A stretch of DNA of 64,000 nucleotides from Desulfitobacterium_A sp034927245 (GTDB lineage: Bacteria; Bacillota; Desulfitobacteriia; Desulfitobacteriales; Desulfitobacteriaceae), in assembly GCF_034927245.1 (NCBI RefSeq), contig NZ_JAYFQK010000039.1, positions 19,425 through 83,424 of the forward strand, given 5' to 3'. The translations under genes were made by a program, and so were the position numbers. Below are positions 27,846-36,569 of the stretch, in pieces. The notes below the pieces were generated by a model that saw nothing but the letters and a program-made list of their open reading frames with translations, ran no database searches and was not told the origin of the DNA. How positions within the stretch are numbered: position 1 is the stretch's first letter; the number at the start of each line of letters is the position of its first letter.

Positions 27846-28214
27846 CTACAAGACACCCCATAAACGGGTATATTCAACTTTTAAAATAAATTCATGATCA
27901 CTAAAACCGTTTTCCTTCAAAACCGCCACTGCATCGTTAAAATCAAAGCTCTCAGTTTCCATGAGGATATGATCTTTAAACCCCGTTACCGCCCAATCTT
28001 CATGTGCTTTCATCAGCACCTCCATCATTGAAGCAATCCTCTCCAATCTAATATTCAGGAACCGATTTAGATTACGAACGGCTTCGGGTTCAACTTTTTT
28101 TACTTTTAAAATGTCTTTAAAAGGCGGATACTCCCCCGGTTCCCAGTCCTTTTTCTCAAAGAAATAAAAGAAAAATCGAGCTCTTTGTACACAAGTTTCA
28201 TTATCCGGGCGCAT
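27846..28214 (-). CDS. Hypothetical protein in the exporter 2 operon
   Basis: A 122-aa soluble, probably helical protein that I do not recognise. The ATG at 28214 is chosen because GAGGAG lies 9 bases upstream; a longer TTG reading from 28265 would overlap the exporter gene. It is 32 bases downstream of exporter copy 2 and ends just before a strong terminator, so it is almost certainly co-transcribed. It could be an accessory or regulator of that exporter, but nothing in the sequence shows which. Confidence 0.65.
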   Translation of the reverse strand: MRPDNETCVQRARFFFYFFEKKDWEPGEYPPFKDILKVKKVEPEAVRNLNRFLNIRLERIASMMEVLMKAHEDWAVTGFKDHILMETESFDFNDAVAVLKENGFSDHEFILKVEYTRLWGVL

Positions 28215-28246
28215 ACTTTTCGTCTCCTCTTTCAGCTTCAAAAAGC

Positions 28247-29602
28247 TTATTTTACTATTGTCCAAAAATTATTCATAATTTTGACAGATAACAGATAGCC
28301 AAGCGGAAGGTTTACGAATACTCCGGCAGTTATCGCCGCTAAAGGCTTCCACCCTGCCGAAGCAAGTTCCTTAAAACGGCTGGACAGGCCGATTGAAAGA
28401 AAAGTAAAAATAAAAGACCAATCTCGCAGTTGGATAATCGGATTAATGACATTGGCATTAATGACTTTCGGTGTACCTATATTAGAAGCTGTTAAAATCG
28501 AAATAATAATTGAACTTATAAAAAAACCAAGTACAAACTTTGGAAACCGAAGCCAAATATCCTTGGCATTGGGTTTGGAACTTCCATATCGCTTGTCCCA
28601 TCGCGTGATTGAAACTAAAGCCATAATAAAACACCATATGCCAATGAACATATCCCGACCGACAACTTTCATAAGTGTAAAAGTTCTAAGGGCTTGTTCA
28701 TTAATTGCCGCCGCTGCTGCCATTCCGGGGGCATCGGCAAATTCTGCAGTACCAATCCATGCTCCGGCGGGTCCGGGAAGAACATTTAGCACGTTGATGG
28801 CAAAGGGCAGGATAAAAATCATAATAATAGAGCAGAGAATAACTAAGGAAATCGCGATTGAGACATGCTGCTTATCAGCCTTCACAGCTCCACCTACCGC
28901 AATTGCGGCAGAAACTCCGCAAATTGATCCCCCTGCTGCCAAGGTAGCTGCAAAACGTTTATCAAGCGAGAATAACCGTGTTCCTGTCCAATATATACTG
29001 AGAAAAGTAGCTACAGCAATAATTGTTGCTTGGGAAAAAGCTACAGAACCGGCTTCGAGAAGTAATGTAAACGGTAAGGTAGCCCCCATTAACACAATGC
29101 CTAACTTAACATAAAATTGGGTCTGAAGTGCAGTATTTAACCAATTTGGGATCTTCAAAAGGTTACTGATAAGAAGACCTACAACAAGTGCGAGCAGCGG
29201 AGTTTCGATATTATATCGTTTCATGACATCCCAAGAACCAACTACCGAAACGAGAACACTGAGGCCAAAAAGGAACGTAAATCCGGCAAAAAACCATTTA
29301 ACCTTTACGTTGAGAGCCTTGAACGCAATTGAAAACAAAATTAGAAAAAATAGATATAGCGCAAAGATAGAATCTTTATGACTGCTAAGATAATTAAGGG
29401 GATCTTGGAAATTACTATAGCTCGGTGTTTTAACCCCAATCCAAGCCATGAAGTTGTCGCCGATACCCCAGAAGACAATACTTAACAGGACGATAGTCAG
29501 ACCCAGCCATACTGCCCAAGAATCTTCCTGATTCCAAAGATTGGATAATCCCCCTGAAGAAGAAGCGGACGTTGATTTATATGAAGTTGATATATTGCCC
29601 AA
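28247..29602 (-). CDS. YeiH-family putative sulfate exporter, copy 2
   Basis: A 451-aa paralogue of copy 1, co-linear over its whole length. It shares the same core (FYVKLGIVLMGATLPF, LAAGGSICGVSAAIAVGG, WIGTAEFADAPGMAAAA, KVVGRDMFIGIWCF) and the same hydrophilic N-terminus with SGGLSNLWNQEDSWAVW. The two copies probably arose by local duplication. No sigma-54 promoter is visible upstream of this copy, so the paralogues appear to be regulated differently. It is co-transcribed with the 122-aa gene. Confidence 0.88.
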   Translation of the reverse strand: MGNISTSYKSTSASSSGGLSNLWNQEDSWAVWLGLTIVLLSIVFWGIGDNFMAWIGVKTPSYSNFQDPLNYLSSHKDSIFALYLFFLILFSIAFKALNVKVKWFFAGFTFLFGLSVLVSVVGSWDVMKRYNIETPLLALVVGLLISNLLKIPNWLNTALQTQFYVKLGIVLMGATLPFTLLLEAGSVAFSQATIIAVATFLSIYWTGTRLFSLDKRFAATLAAGGSICGVSAAIAVGGAVKADKQHVSIAISLVILCSIIMIFILPFAINVLNVLPGPAGAWIGTAEFADAPGMAAAAAINEQALRTFTLMKVVGRDMFIGIWCFIMALVSITRWDKRYGSSKPNAKDIWLRFPKFVLGFFISSIIISILTASNIGTPKVINANVINPIIQLRDWSFIFTFLSIGLSSRFKELASAGWKPLAAITAGVFVNLPLGYLLSVKIMNNFWTIVK

Positions 29603-29823
29603 TAAATTACCCTCTCCTTTTCCTTGCTGTAATAGAATTTTCGCTTTAAATCACCATAAATCCTTCAAAAGTTTCTTGGTTAGACAAGAATTTTTAAAAA
29701 TTTGATATAAAGGAGCGGTATTCCTATTGAATGCCGCTGTCAAGTCTTTACTTTTTAAAGGTGAATCTTTATAATTTAAAAGATTATCCATCCGAAAACT
29801 TTACTTAGAAAGGATCAATCTAC

Positions 29824-30066
29824 ATGAAAACATACACACCGAGGGGAGTTTGTTCCCGTAAAATTTTATTTGAGACCGAAAATAATATCGTTCAAAACGT
29901 GCAATTCATCGGGGGATGCCCCGGAAACCTTGAGGCCATTGCCCTATTGGTGGAGGGAATGCCTGTCGATGAAGTGATTAAACGCTTAAAAGGAATCAGC
30001 TGTGGAGAAAAACCTACCTCATGTCCGGATCAGCTGGCCCGTGCACTTGAACAAAATCAGCAATAA
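29824..30066 (+). CDS. TIGR03905-family TSCPD domain protein
   Basis: An 80-aa protein matching the TSCPD pattern: YTPRGVCSRKILFE at the start, IGGCPGNLEAIALLVEGM in the middle and TSCPDQLARAL at the end, with conserved cysteines. The domain also occurs at the C-terminus of some ribonucleotide reductases; the stand-alone family has no proven function. AAGGATC lies before the ATG. Its stop is 6 bases from the end of the convergent terpene-cyclase-like gene. Confidence 0.9.
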   Translation: MKTYTPRGVCSRKILFETENNIVQNVQFIGGCPGNLEAIALLVEGMPVDEVIKRLKGISCGEKPTSCPDQLARALEQNQQ

Positions 30067-30072
30067 AATGCT

Positions 30073-31671
30073 CTAAAACGATTTTCTGGATTTTCCGTAT
30101 GACGCCTGGTATATTTGGTTATATCTTTGAAAAGCTCGAATAGCCGTAAGCGCCGTCGTGATTGGTTCTTCATAATTCCATCCCTTGGCATAGATTGCTC
30201 GATAAGAAGGTTCAAAGGAACCATTGTTCTTCTGTGTTATTAGGAGATTATATATTCCCCTGTCTAAGACATCTTTCGGAACAGCCCCGGCATAGCGCAT
30301 CAATCCTGACACGGCTAAACCCGTCTCAACCACAGAACCCCAGCCCCCATCCTTATTTTGAGCTTGGATCAAAAATTCCAGGCTTTTTTTTCGTGCTTTT
30401 AAAATTTGATGTGCGCTTTTCCAGCGTTCCCAGCTGAACTTCCACTTGCTCAAGAGTTCTATGGCCTGGGCCGTACTGTAAATTGGCCCTTCATACCAAG
30501 ATGCCGGAAATGCCCCTTGATCATCCTGCTGGGCTAATATCCAATTCAGTCCTTGCCAAATCCGGGCTTCTTGCGAACGCGATCGCTGCCATAACGCCTC
30601 AAGAGCATGAATGCTGACATCAACACTCGGAATATAGACCGGGAAGTCCGACGAAATCTGCGGAGGCCGACCCTGAAAACTGGGAAACGTTCCCCAACTG
30701 CCATCGGTATTTTGCAAATTCTTAAGGAGTTTAAGGCTTGAAGGATTCTCTTGGCCGACTTGATGCAAACCAATGAGAGCCACTGCCGTATCATCTAAAT
30801 CCGGGTGCGTAAAGGGAGGCGTACTTCCGTAACTTCCATCCTCATTCTGCCCCTGTTTTAGCCAATTAACCGCTCGATTTAACCACGAAATATCATTTTG
30901 TCCTTGCTTGGATTCCCCGTAAATACAAAGTGCCCAGCCCACAGCCCATATATTAAGTTGGTCAAATGCCGGCCATCCGCCGCTGGGATACTGCTTCCGG
31001 ACCAGCCACTGTCCCGCTTTTTCCATTCTTTCAGAGTTGCCGCCTGTGCGCATGATAGCCAAAATTGCCAAACTGGTGGCAATGATATCCTCTGACCAAG
31101 AACCATCTTTTAATTGGGTATCCAGAAGGTATTGAATTCCTTTTTTCATACTCTCTTGTGATGCGGCACAAAGCAATGATGCTGCAACAACGACAGGCCG
31201 GCCATATAGCGGAAGCTTCGTTAATACCCTGTCTTCGAGTATCGTCGGAAGAACGATCTCTTCAGGAGTCGGTCCCTCAAGGCCGGGAACCATCCTTTGC
31301 CCTAAGGATAAAATCATTTGGGAAAATTGGCGTGCTTGAGCAAGCAACAAAATCTTGCCCCACCATCCAGCTTGACTCCCGCTGAGCGCTGCTCTTGCGA
31401 TTTGCGTTATCTCTTCATCCGGTTGATCGCCGGGGGTTTTTCCCCAACCTTCACGATAGTTGTTTCTCAGCCAATTTAATGCCTCCTGTTGAGCGTTTTC
31501 AAAGCCCCTTCCTAGGGCAAGAAGAGCAAGTGCAGCAAGTGATGTTGCCCCCGGACTCGGAGAAACGCTGTGATATTCATCAAGATTACCCGACACGATC
31601 TGATCTATACCGCCAATCACATATTGTGATGCATTATTAAGTCCTTCTTGAATTTCTTTTGTAAGTTCCAA
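30073..31671 (-). CDS. Squalene-hopene/terpene cyclase-like protein (class II)
   Basis: A 532-aa alpha-barrel protein of the squalene-hopene cyclase superfamily. The class II protonation motif DxDD is present as HPDLDDTAVAL near residue 290. At least six QW-type repeats are visible (QLKDGSW, QYPSGGW, QNEDGSYG, QNTDGSWG, QNKDGGWG, QKNNGSF). It is about 100 residues shorter than canonical hopene cyclases and lacks the membrane-inserting region I would expect. A short polyprenyl cyclase such as a sporulene- or diterpene-type enzyme is therefore possible. The start is TTG, with GGAGGTGCGACA directly upstream. The substrate is unknown. Confidence 0.8.
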   Translation of the reverse strand: MELTKEIQEGLNNASQYVIGGIDQIVSGNLDEYHSVSPSPGATSLAALALLALGRGFENAQQEALNWLRNNYREGWGKTPGDQPDEEITQIARAALSGSQAGWWGKILLLAQARQFSQMILSLGQRMVPGLEGPTPEEIVLPTILEDRVLTKLPLYGRPVVVAASLLCAASQESMKKGIQYLLDTQLKDGSWSEDIIATSLAILAIMRTGGNSERMEKAGQWLVRKQYPSGGWPAFDQLNIWAVGWALCIYGESKQGQNDISWLNRAVNWLKQGQNEDGSYGSTPPFTHPDLDDTAVALIGLHQVGQENPSSLKLLKNLQNTDGSWGTFPSFQGRPPQISSDFPVYIPSVDVSIHALEALWQRSRSQEARIWQGLNWILAQQDDQGAFPASWYEGPIYSTAQAIELLSKWKFSWERWKSAHQILKARKKSLEFLIQAQNKDGGWGSVVETGLAVSGLMRYAGAVPKDVLDRGIYNLLITQKNNGSFEPSYRAIYAKGWNYEEPITTALTAIRAFQRYNQIYQASYGKSRKSF

Positions 31672-31797
31672 TGTCGCACCTCCATCCCATCATATCGTAT
31701 GCTATCGTCCGATTTTTGTTATCCGATGGATTAAACCCTTTTACCTATTTTTGCATATTCTATGAAATAGGAAGGTATTGGCAAAGGTGGGACCGGC

Positions 31798-32673
31798 TTG
31801 TTTAAAGTTAGTGAACTCACAAAAACCTATCGTGAAGGACGAGGCATTAAGAATCTGACCTTTCAGGTGGATTCAGGAACAGCCTTTGGATTCTTAGGAC
31901 CCAATGGGGCCGGCAAGACCACAACGATTCGTTTGCTTATGGGATTTATGAAACCCGATTATGGCAACGCGAAAATATCAGATTTTGATTGCTGGCAGGA
32001 CCGTACAGAGTTAAAACGTATCATCGGTTATCTTCCGGGTGAGCTCCGCTTTCTGGAACAGCTTACCGGTCAGGAATTCTTAGATCTTATTGAAGGCATG
32101 CATGGCAAGGTCGGAGAGATAAAGCGAAAACAAAAGCGACTTCTTAGCTATCTTGACCTTAATCCGCAGCAGCATATTCGCAAAATGTCCAAAGGAATGA
32201 AACAAAAGCTGGGAATTACCTCTGCCTTGATGCTTGACTCACCTGTTCTTGTTTTAGATGAACCAACATCCGGCCTTGACCCATTGATGCAAAAGGCGTT
32301 TATTGATTTGATCCTTGAAGAAAAGAGGAACGGTAAAACCATTTTTATGTCTTCACATCAATTCCCAGAGATTGAAAAAACGTGTGAACAAGTAGGGATT
32401 ATCCGTGAAGGAGAACTTGTGACCGTTCAAGATATCACCTTACTCAAACAGGGTGAATGTCAAATCTTTGAAATTGAGGTTGAACAAGAAGAAGACGCCG
32501 AATGCTTACGGGAAAGCGGTTTGATTCTTCAGTCTCTGGGAAATTATCGATTCACCATCCTTATTACAGGCAAGCAGGATGTGCTATGGAAAACGCTTGC
32601 TCAGGTTCATGTCAAACGGTTTAAACAATGCTCCATTGAACTGGAAGATGCGTTTATGCAGTACTACCATTAA
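31798..32673 (+). CDS. ABC transporter ATP-binding protein
   Basis: A 291-aa ATPase with Walker A GPNGAGKTT near residue 37, the Q-loop region, signature KMSKGMKQKLG near 133, Walker B VLVLDEPTSGLDP and the switch histidine in MSSHQFPE. It has the C-terminal extension typical of DrrA/CcmA-type exporters. The TTG start is supported by AAAGGTGG 8 bases upstream. Together with the permease 19 bases downstream it forms a two-gene ABC-2 exporter. The substrate is unknown. Confidence 0.92.
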   Translation: MFKVSELTKTYREGRGIKNLTFQVDSGTAFGFLGPNGAGKTTTIRLLMGFMKPDYGNAKISDFDCWQDRTELKRIIGYLPGELRFLEQLTGQEFLDLIEGMHGKVGEIKRKQKRLLSYLDLNPQQHIRKMSKGMKQKLGITSALMLDSPVLVLDEPTSGLDPLMQKAFIDLILEEKRNGKTIFMSSHQFPEIEKTCEQVGIIREGELVTVQDITLLKQGECQIFEIEVEQEEDAECLRESGLILQSLGNYRFTILITGKQDVLWKTLAQVHVKRFKQCSIELEDAFMQYYH

Positions 32674-32692
32674 GGTTAAGGGGGATGCCGAG

Positions 32693-33499
32693 TTGAATGA
32701 TGCATTATTCCGTGTAATGATAAAACAAAATGGCAAAAAAATCGCCAAACTTTCTTCAGGCATTATCCTCTATGAGGGACTTTTGACTTGGGTCTATCCC
32801 GTGATTTCCAAAAATCCGGCCGTGTCACAAATCGCCGGATCATTACCTTCTGCCGTAAAGACCGTTTTCGGAGTTTCAGAGGAGGCTCGTGTCGATACGT
32901 TTGAAGCATTTATTACCGCTCAATTTTTTGCACGGATCTGGGCAATGCTTTTAGCTCTATATAATGTTGAGACAGCGAATGAATTGCTCGCGGCGATGGC
33001 AAACGATGGTTCCCTAGCCCTGCTTCTTTCCACCCCAGTTTCCAGGGATGAATTTCTGACCACCCAGGCCCTTGTGCTTTTCAGTGGGAATGCTCTGCTC
33101 ATCTTTTTCACGCTGCTTGGCTTATTCGTAGGGACGAAACGATTTGGCATAAATCTTGACCTCTGGAGATATTGCATTTTTAGTATTCAGGGGTTTGCTT
33201 TCTATAGCTTAATCGGCGCCTATAGTCTTTTATTCTCCGCATTGTTTACCGAAGGCGATACTGCTTTTACGATGGCTGCAAGTCTGACTTTAGCCTTTTA
33301 TGCTTTGGATGTTGCCGGAGGACTCAGTGATCAACTATCCTGGGTACGAAAACTATCCCTCTTTCGGTGTTATCAACCTCAAGAGGTTTTAGAAGGAAGC
33401 AAAAATCCGGCAAAGGAGACCATTGGCCTTATTGCCGGTACGCTGATTCTTCTTCGTTTAGGTATTTACGCCTTTAACAAAAAGGATCTCGCCATATGA
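32693..33499 (+). CDS. ABC-2 type permease
   Basis: A 268-aa membrane protein with about six helices and a large extracytoplasmic loop after helix 1 (roughly residues 45-75), as in ABC-2 exporters. The segment ANDGSLALLLSTPVSRDEFLTTQ is characteristic of the family. The start is inferred as TTG at 32693 with GGGGG about 9 bases upstream; the frame is open upstream but overlaps the ATPase gene. It is the partner of the ATP-binding protein. Its last codons (GCC ATA TGA) are repeated as part of a copy at 36431. Confidence 0.85.
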   Translation: MNDALFRVMIKQNGKKIAKLSSGIILYEGLLTWVYPVISKNPAVSQIAGSLPSAVKTVFGVSEEARVDTFEAFITAQFFARIWAMLLALYNVETANELLAAMANDGSLALLLSTPVSRDEFLTTQALVLFSGNALLIFFTLLGLFVGTKRFGINLDLWRYCIFSIQGFAFYSLIGAYSLLFSALFTEGDTAFTMAASLTLAFYALDVAGGLSDQLSWVRKLSLFRCYQPQEVLEGSKNPAKETIGLIAGTLILLRLGIYAFNKKDLAI

Positions 33500-33543
33500 A
33501 TAAAAAGACGGTACTCTTCATGGAGTTCCGCCTTTTTATTATT
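33491..33543 (+). repeat. ~50-bp direct repeat, copy 1 (includes terminator)
   Basis: Starts at the last codons of the ABC permease and runs through its terminator. It matches 36431-36481 with two substitutions and a small length difference in a T run. The flanking bases upstream (AAAGGATCTC versus GGTAAAATGG) do not match, so the repeat has a sharp left edge. Confidence 0.8.
33502..33537 (+). terminator. Terminator after the ABC-2 exporter
   Basis: Imperfect stem AAAAGaCGGtACTC / GAGTtCCGcCTTTTT with a 6-base loop, ending in a run of five T. Confidence 0.75.
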
Positions 33544-33717
33544 TTTCACACACCCATTTCTTCTGCAACCACGATGACGTGATATTCATTGATTGACGGA
33601 CCGGCAACGCCGGGTCTTTATTGGGCTTGTTTCCGGACTTACATCCATTTTTGCCCAACCTCCTTACATAATGTAGTTCAATTTTTGACCCAACGGTTCT
33701 TAGGATTAAGCCCTAAT
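33544..33717. other. Intergenic region, no gene assigned
   Basis: Contains a second hairpin, GACCGGC-aac-GCCGGGTC at 33598-33616, followed by TTTATT on the plus strand, which could be a back-up terminator. On the minus strand an ATG at 33648 preceded by GGAGG opens only about 20 codons and is not convincing as a gene. The stretch may be a remnant of older sequence. Confidence 0.4.
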
Positions 33718-36180
33718 TCAAGTTTTTGCCATTACTTTTTTAGTAAATACATTTACTAGCTCAGGATCAAATTGAGTCCCAGCATTATCTTTTATCTCCG
33801 TTATGGCAACTTCATCGGAAAATGCTTTTCGGTAACTTCTCTCACTTGTCATTGCATCATAGGCATCCACAATAGTTATAATTCTCGATATAAATGGAAT
33901 CTCTCTCTCTTTTAAGCCCTTGGGATATCCTTTCCCATCCCATCTTTCATGGTGGCACAAAACATAATTGGCTATATCAGACAAATCATTGACCGAGCTA
34001 AGTATTCTGTACCCTATTTCAGGATGCCGTTTTATTTCTTTCCATTCCTCTTCTTTCAAACTTCCCGGCTTATTGAGTATGTCTTCAGAAATTGCTATTT
34101 TACCTATATCATGAAGAAGTCCAACTGACCTAAGTACTTCAACTTGATGATCGGGCAGTTGCAGTGCTTCTCCCATACTCATACAGAACTTTGAGACTCG
34201 ATCAGCATGCTGCTCTTCCCTTTGATTTTTTTCATTTAATGTGTTAATTATGGCTTTTACTGTGTTTCCTCTCATGCCTTGACTTTCAAAGAGCTTTTCC
34301 TGATACATATAATCTTCGGCTTTTTTGATGATATCCTCTATGCTTTTACTCTTATCCATTTTCGTCTCATAACCAAAAGAAATAAAAACTTTAATTGAAT
34401 CTACATCTTCTTGCGCAGCAAGACTTCGTATACGTTTTACAATTTGCGCTGCTTCACAGGTATTTGTTTTTGGTAATAAAATCACAAATTCATCGCCGCC
34501 AAGCCGAGCAATAATATCATCGGCACGGCATCCTTTAGTAATGACTTTCGTTACTTTTTTTAACAACTCGTCGCCCTTTGTGTGTCCAAAAGAATCATTG
34601 ATAAGTTTTAACCCGTTTACGTCAGCCATAACAATGGTTAAAGGAAGGTTTCTTTCTATATCCAGTCTGTTTAGTTCCTCTTCGTAAAATCTTCGGTTAT
34701 ATAGTCCCGTAAGTTGGTCATGATAGCTTAGGTATTCAATTCTTTTTCGTTCTTCTTTTCGAGCTGAATAATCTCTAAAAACTAAAACGATACCACTGAT
34801 TTTTCCATTTTCGTCTCTTATTGGTGCAGCGCTATCCTCAATGGGTCTTTCGCAGCCATCTTTTGCTACTAAAATCTTTTGGCTGTCAACCCCTATTATT
34901 TCTCCAAGCTCAATGACCCTATGTACAGAATTTTTACATTTTCCCCGGGTAAATTCATTAATAATATTAAAAACATCTTCTATCGGTTTATTAACCGCTT
35001 CCTCATATGTCCACCCTGTTAACTGTTCGCCAACCTTGTTGATGAACTGAATATTTCCCTTGATATCTGTGGAAATTACCCCATCAGCAACAGATAATAA
35101 GGTAATTTTGAATCGTTCTTTTTCATTAAATATTTCTGTATTTACCCGTTTAAGCTCATATACTAAACTCATATCCTGGAAAATAATGATGGCTCCTAAG
35201 AATTCATGTAATTTACTATCCATAATTTGTTTACATGAAAGATTTACCGGTAAAATATGACCGTTTTTCCTTAACATTTTTAGATTTTTAATGTTAAAAT
35301 TTCTTTCTTTAACTTTTTCCAGAGATATCCTTTTTCTATCATTTTCATCGATTATAAAATCTAATTTTTCCTCTAATAATTCGCGTTCCGTATATCCCAA
35401 TATATTTAATGTATTTTTAGATATTTCAATAATTTCTCCCTGATCATTAACAATAATGACCATATCCAGCATTTCATTCATAACTTCTTCGAAGATAAAA
35501 TTTTTAGGTAATTTTAGAAATTTGTATTTCGTAACAACAATATAAATACCTGTTATGGTAATGATGGAATATATTTGACCGATTTTAGGAAGTTCTATAT
35601 GTGTCACCAACGGAAAAATGGTTTGTGTTAATAAATTAAGCCCAAAGGGAATGATGCTGGTTATTACTAAAATTTCGGATTGTTTTTTAATCCGCTTATT
35701 ATTGGACTTCAATCCCCACACAAGGATAAGTAAAATAGAAAAAAGCAAATATGATAAATTATATATGAAATCTCCAATGTAGAATATCATTTGTATAATC
35801 GGCGGAGTATCAATATCCACCCCAAACAAAAAAACCGCTAGAAAATAAAAGAAAAAGGCGGGAAAGAAAATTGCAATTTTTATAATCCGTTTTCGATATA
35901 TTTTATTATCTGTAATCAGAAGAACCAAATATAAAATCAAAGCACTAAAACTGCACCAGCCAAGAGCAGATACCTTATTCCAAAAGGAGAAAAGATACTT
36001 ATCCTGTGCAATGTATGCAAATGAATAAGCGAATGCCCATATGGCATAACTGGAACAAACTGCAAGAAAAAATTTATGAATCAACGATTTTGGATTTTGT
36101 TTAAATGTATAGAAGCCAATTGTCAAATAGATAAATACGGAAACTAAAGAAAATGACGAAAGTATATTGTTAATACTCAT
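33718..36180 (-). CDS. Membrane PAS-PAS-GGDEF-HD-GYP protein
   Basis: An 820-aa cyclic-di-GMP turnover protein. An N-terminal seven-helix membrane sensor (about 1-215) is followed by two PAS domains (about 230-340 and 355-480). The GGDEF domain has an intact LGGDEFVIL motif. The HD-GYP domain has intact HDIGKIAI, HHERWDGKGYPKGL and YDAMTSER motifs. Both the synthesis and hydrolysis domains look catalytically competent, so net activity is probably set by the sensors. The ATG has GAGGAC about 8 bases upstream. The gene lies alone between two copies of a ~50-bp direct repeat. Confidence 0.93.
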   Translation of the reverse strand: MSINNILSSFSLVSVFIYLTIGFYTFKQNPKSLIHKFFLAVCSSYAIWAFAYSFAYIAQDKYLFSFWNKVSALGWCSFSALILYLVLLITDNKIYRKRIIKIAIFFPAFFFYFLAVFLFGVDIDTPPIIQMIFYIGDFIYNLSYLLFSILLILVWGLKSNNKRIKKQSEILVITSIIPFGLNLLTQTIFPLVTHIELPKIGQIYSIITITGIYIVVTKYKFLKLPKNFIFEEVMNEMLDMVIIVNDQGEIIEISKNTLNILGYTERELLEEKLDFIIDENDRKRISLEKVKERNFNIKNLKMLRKNGHILPVNLSCKQIMDSKLHEFLGAIIIFQDMSLVYELKRVNTEIFNEKERFKITLLSVADGVISTDIKGNIQFINKVGEQLTGWTYEEAVNKPIEDVFNIINEFTRGKCKNSVHRVIELGEIIGVDSQKILVAKDGCERPIEDSAAPIRDENGKISGIVLVFRDYSARKEERKRIEYLSYHDQLTGLYNRRFYEEELNRLDIERNLPLTIVMADVNGLKLINDSFGHTKGDELLKKVTKVITKGCRADDIIARLGGDEFVILLPKTNTCEAAQIVKRIRSLAAQEDVDSIKVFISFGYETKMDKSKSIEDIIKKAEDYMYQEKLFESQGMRGNTVKAIINTLNEKNQREEQHADRVSKFCMSMGEALQLPDHQVEVLRSVGLLHDIGKIAISEDILNKPGSLKEEEWKEIKRHPEIGYRILSSVNDLSDIANYVLCHHERWDGKGYPKGLKEREIPFISRIITIVDAYDAMTSERSYRKAFSDEVAITEIKDNAGTQFDPELVNVFTKKVMAKT

Positions 36181-36263
36181 TGAATAGTCCTCAGTCCTCT
36201 CTCAGTCCTCGTATAATCAATTCGCCTTTTGGCATAAAATACTTACCCCTTAATTTAACGTTT

Positions 36264-36300
36264 AGGAAATAAGTCTTAAAGCAAATAGGTCTTATTTCCT
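36264..36300. promoter_or_regulatory. Inverted repeat upstream of the GGDEF-HD-GYP gene
   Basis: Perfect 10-bp arms AGGAAATAAG / CTTATTTCCT separated by 17 bases, about 85-120 bases upstream of the start. It may be an operator or a hairpin in the leader. The rest of 36181-36430 is AT-rich, with a short CTCAGTCCTCT repeat next to the ribosome site. Confidence 0.4.
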
Positions 36301-36430
36301 ATAATATATTAATATATTCTACTCTTCAATATAATTTCTCTTGGCTGTGTTTTCACCGGAATGGTATAGCTTAATGGTGATAGTCGATTTTTATTGTAGC
36401 AATAAATTTGAATAATAAGGGGTAAAATGG

Positions 36431-36481
36431 GCCATATGAATAAAAAGGCGGTACTCTTCATTGAGTTCCGCCTTTATTATT
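36431..36481 (+). repeat. ~50-bp direct repeat, copy 2
   Basis: Second copy of the 33491 element, including the GCCATATGA that in copy 1 is the end of the ABC permease gene. Here it is not attached to any coding region, so it is probably a displaced duplicate. Its hairpin could still end plus-strand transcription; no plus-strand gene precedes it. Confidence 0.75.
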
Positions 36482-36569
36482 CCATTGCACTATCTTGGAT
36501 AAGATAACTGTTTTCCTAATACTTTTGAAGGATGCGGCATTAACTCTCGATTGGATTAAACGCTTGTAA

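Noticed and set aside
33586..33648. 20-codon minus-strand ORF with a GGAGG site
   Set aside because: Too short, with no recognisable sequence. The frame overlaps a probable plus-strand terminator hairpin.
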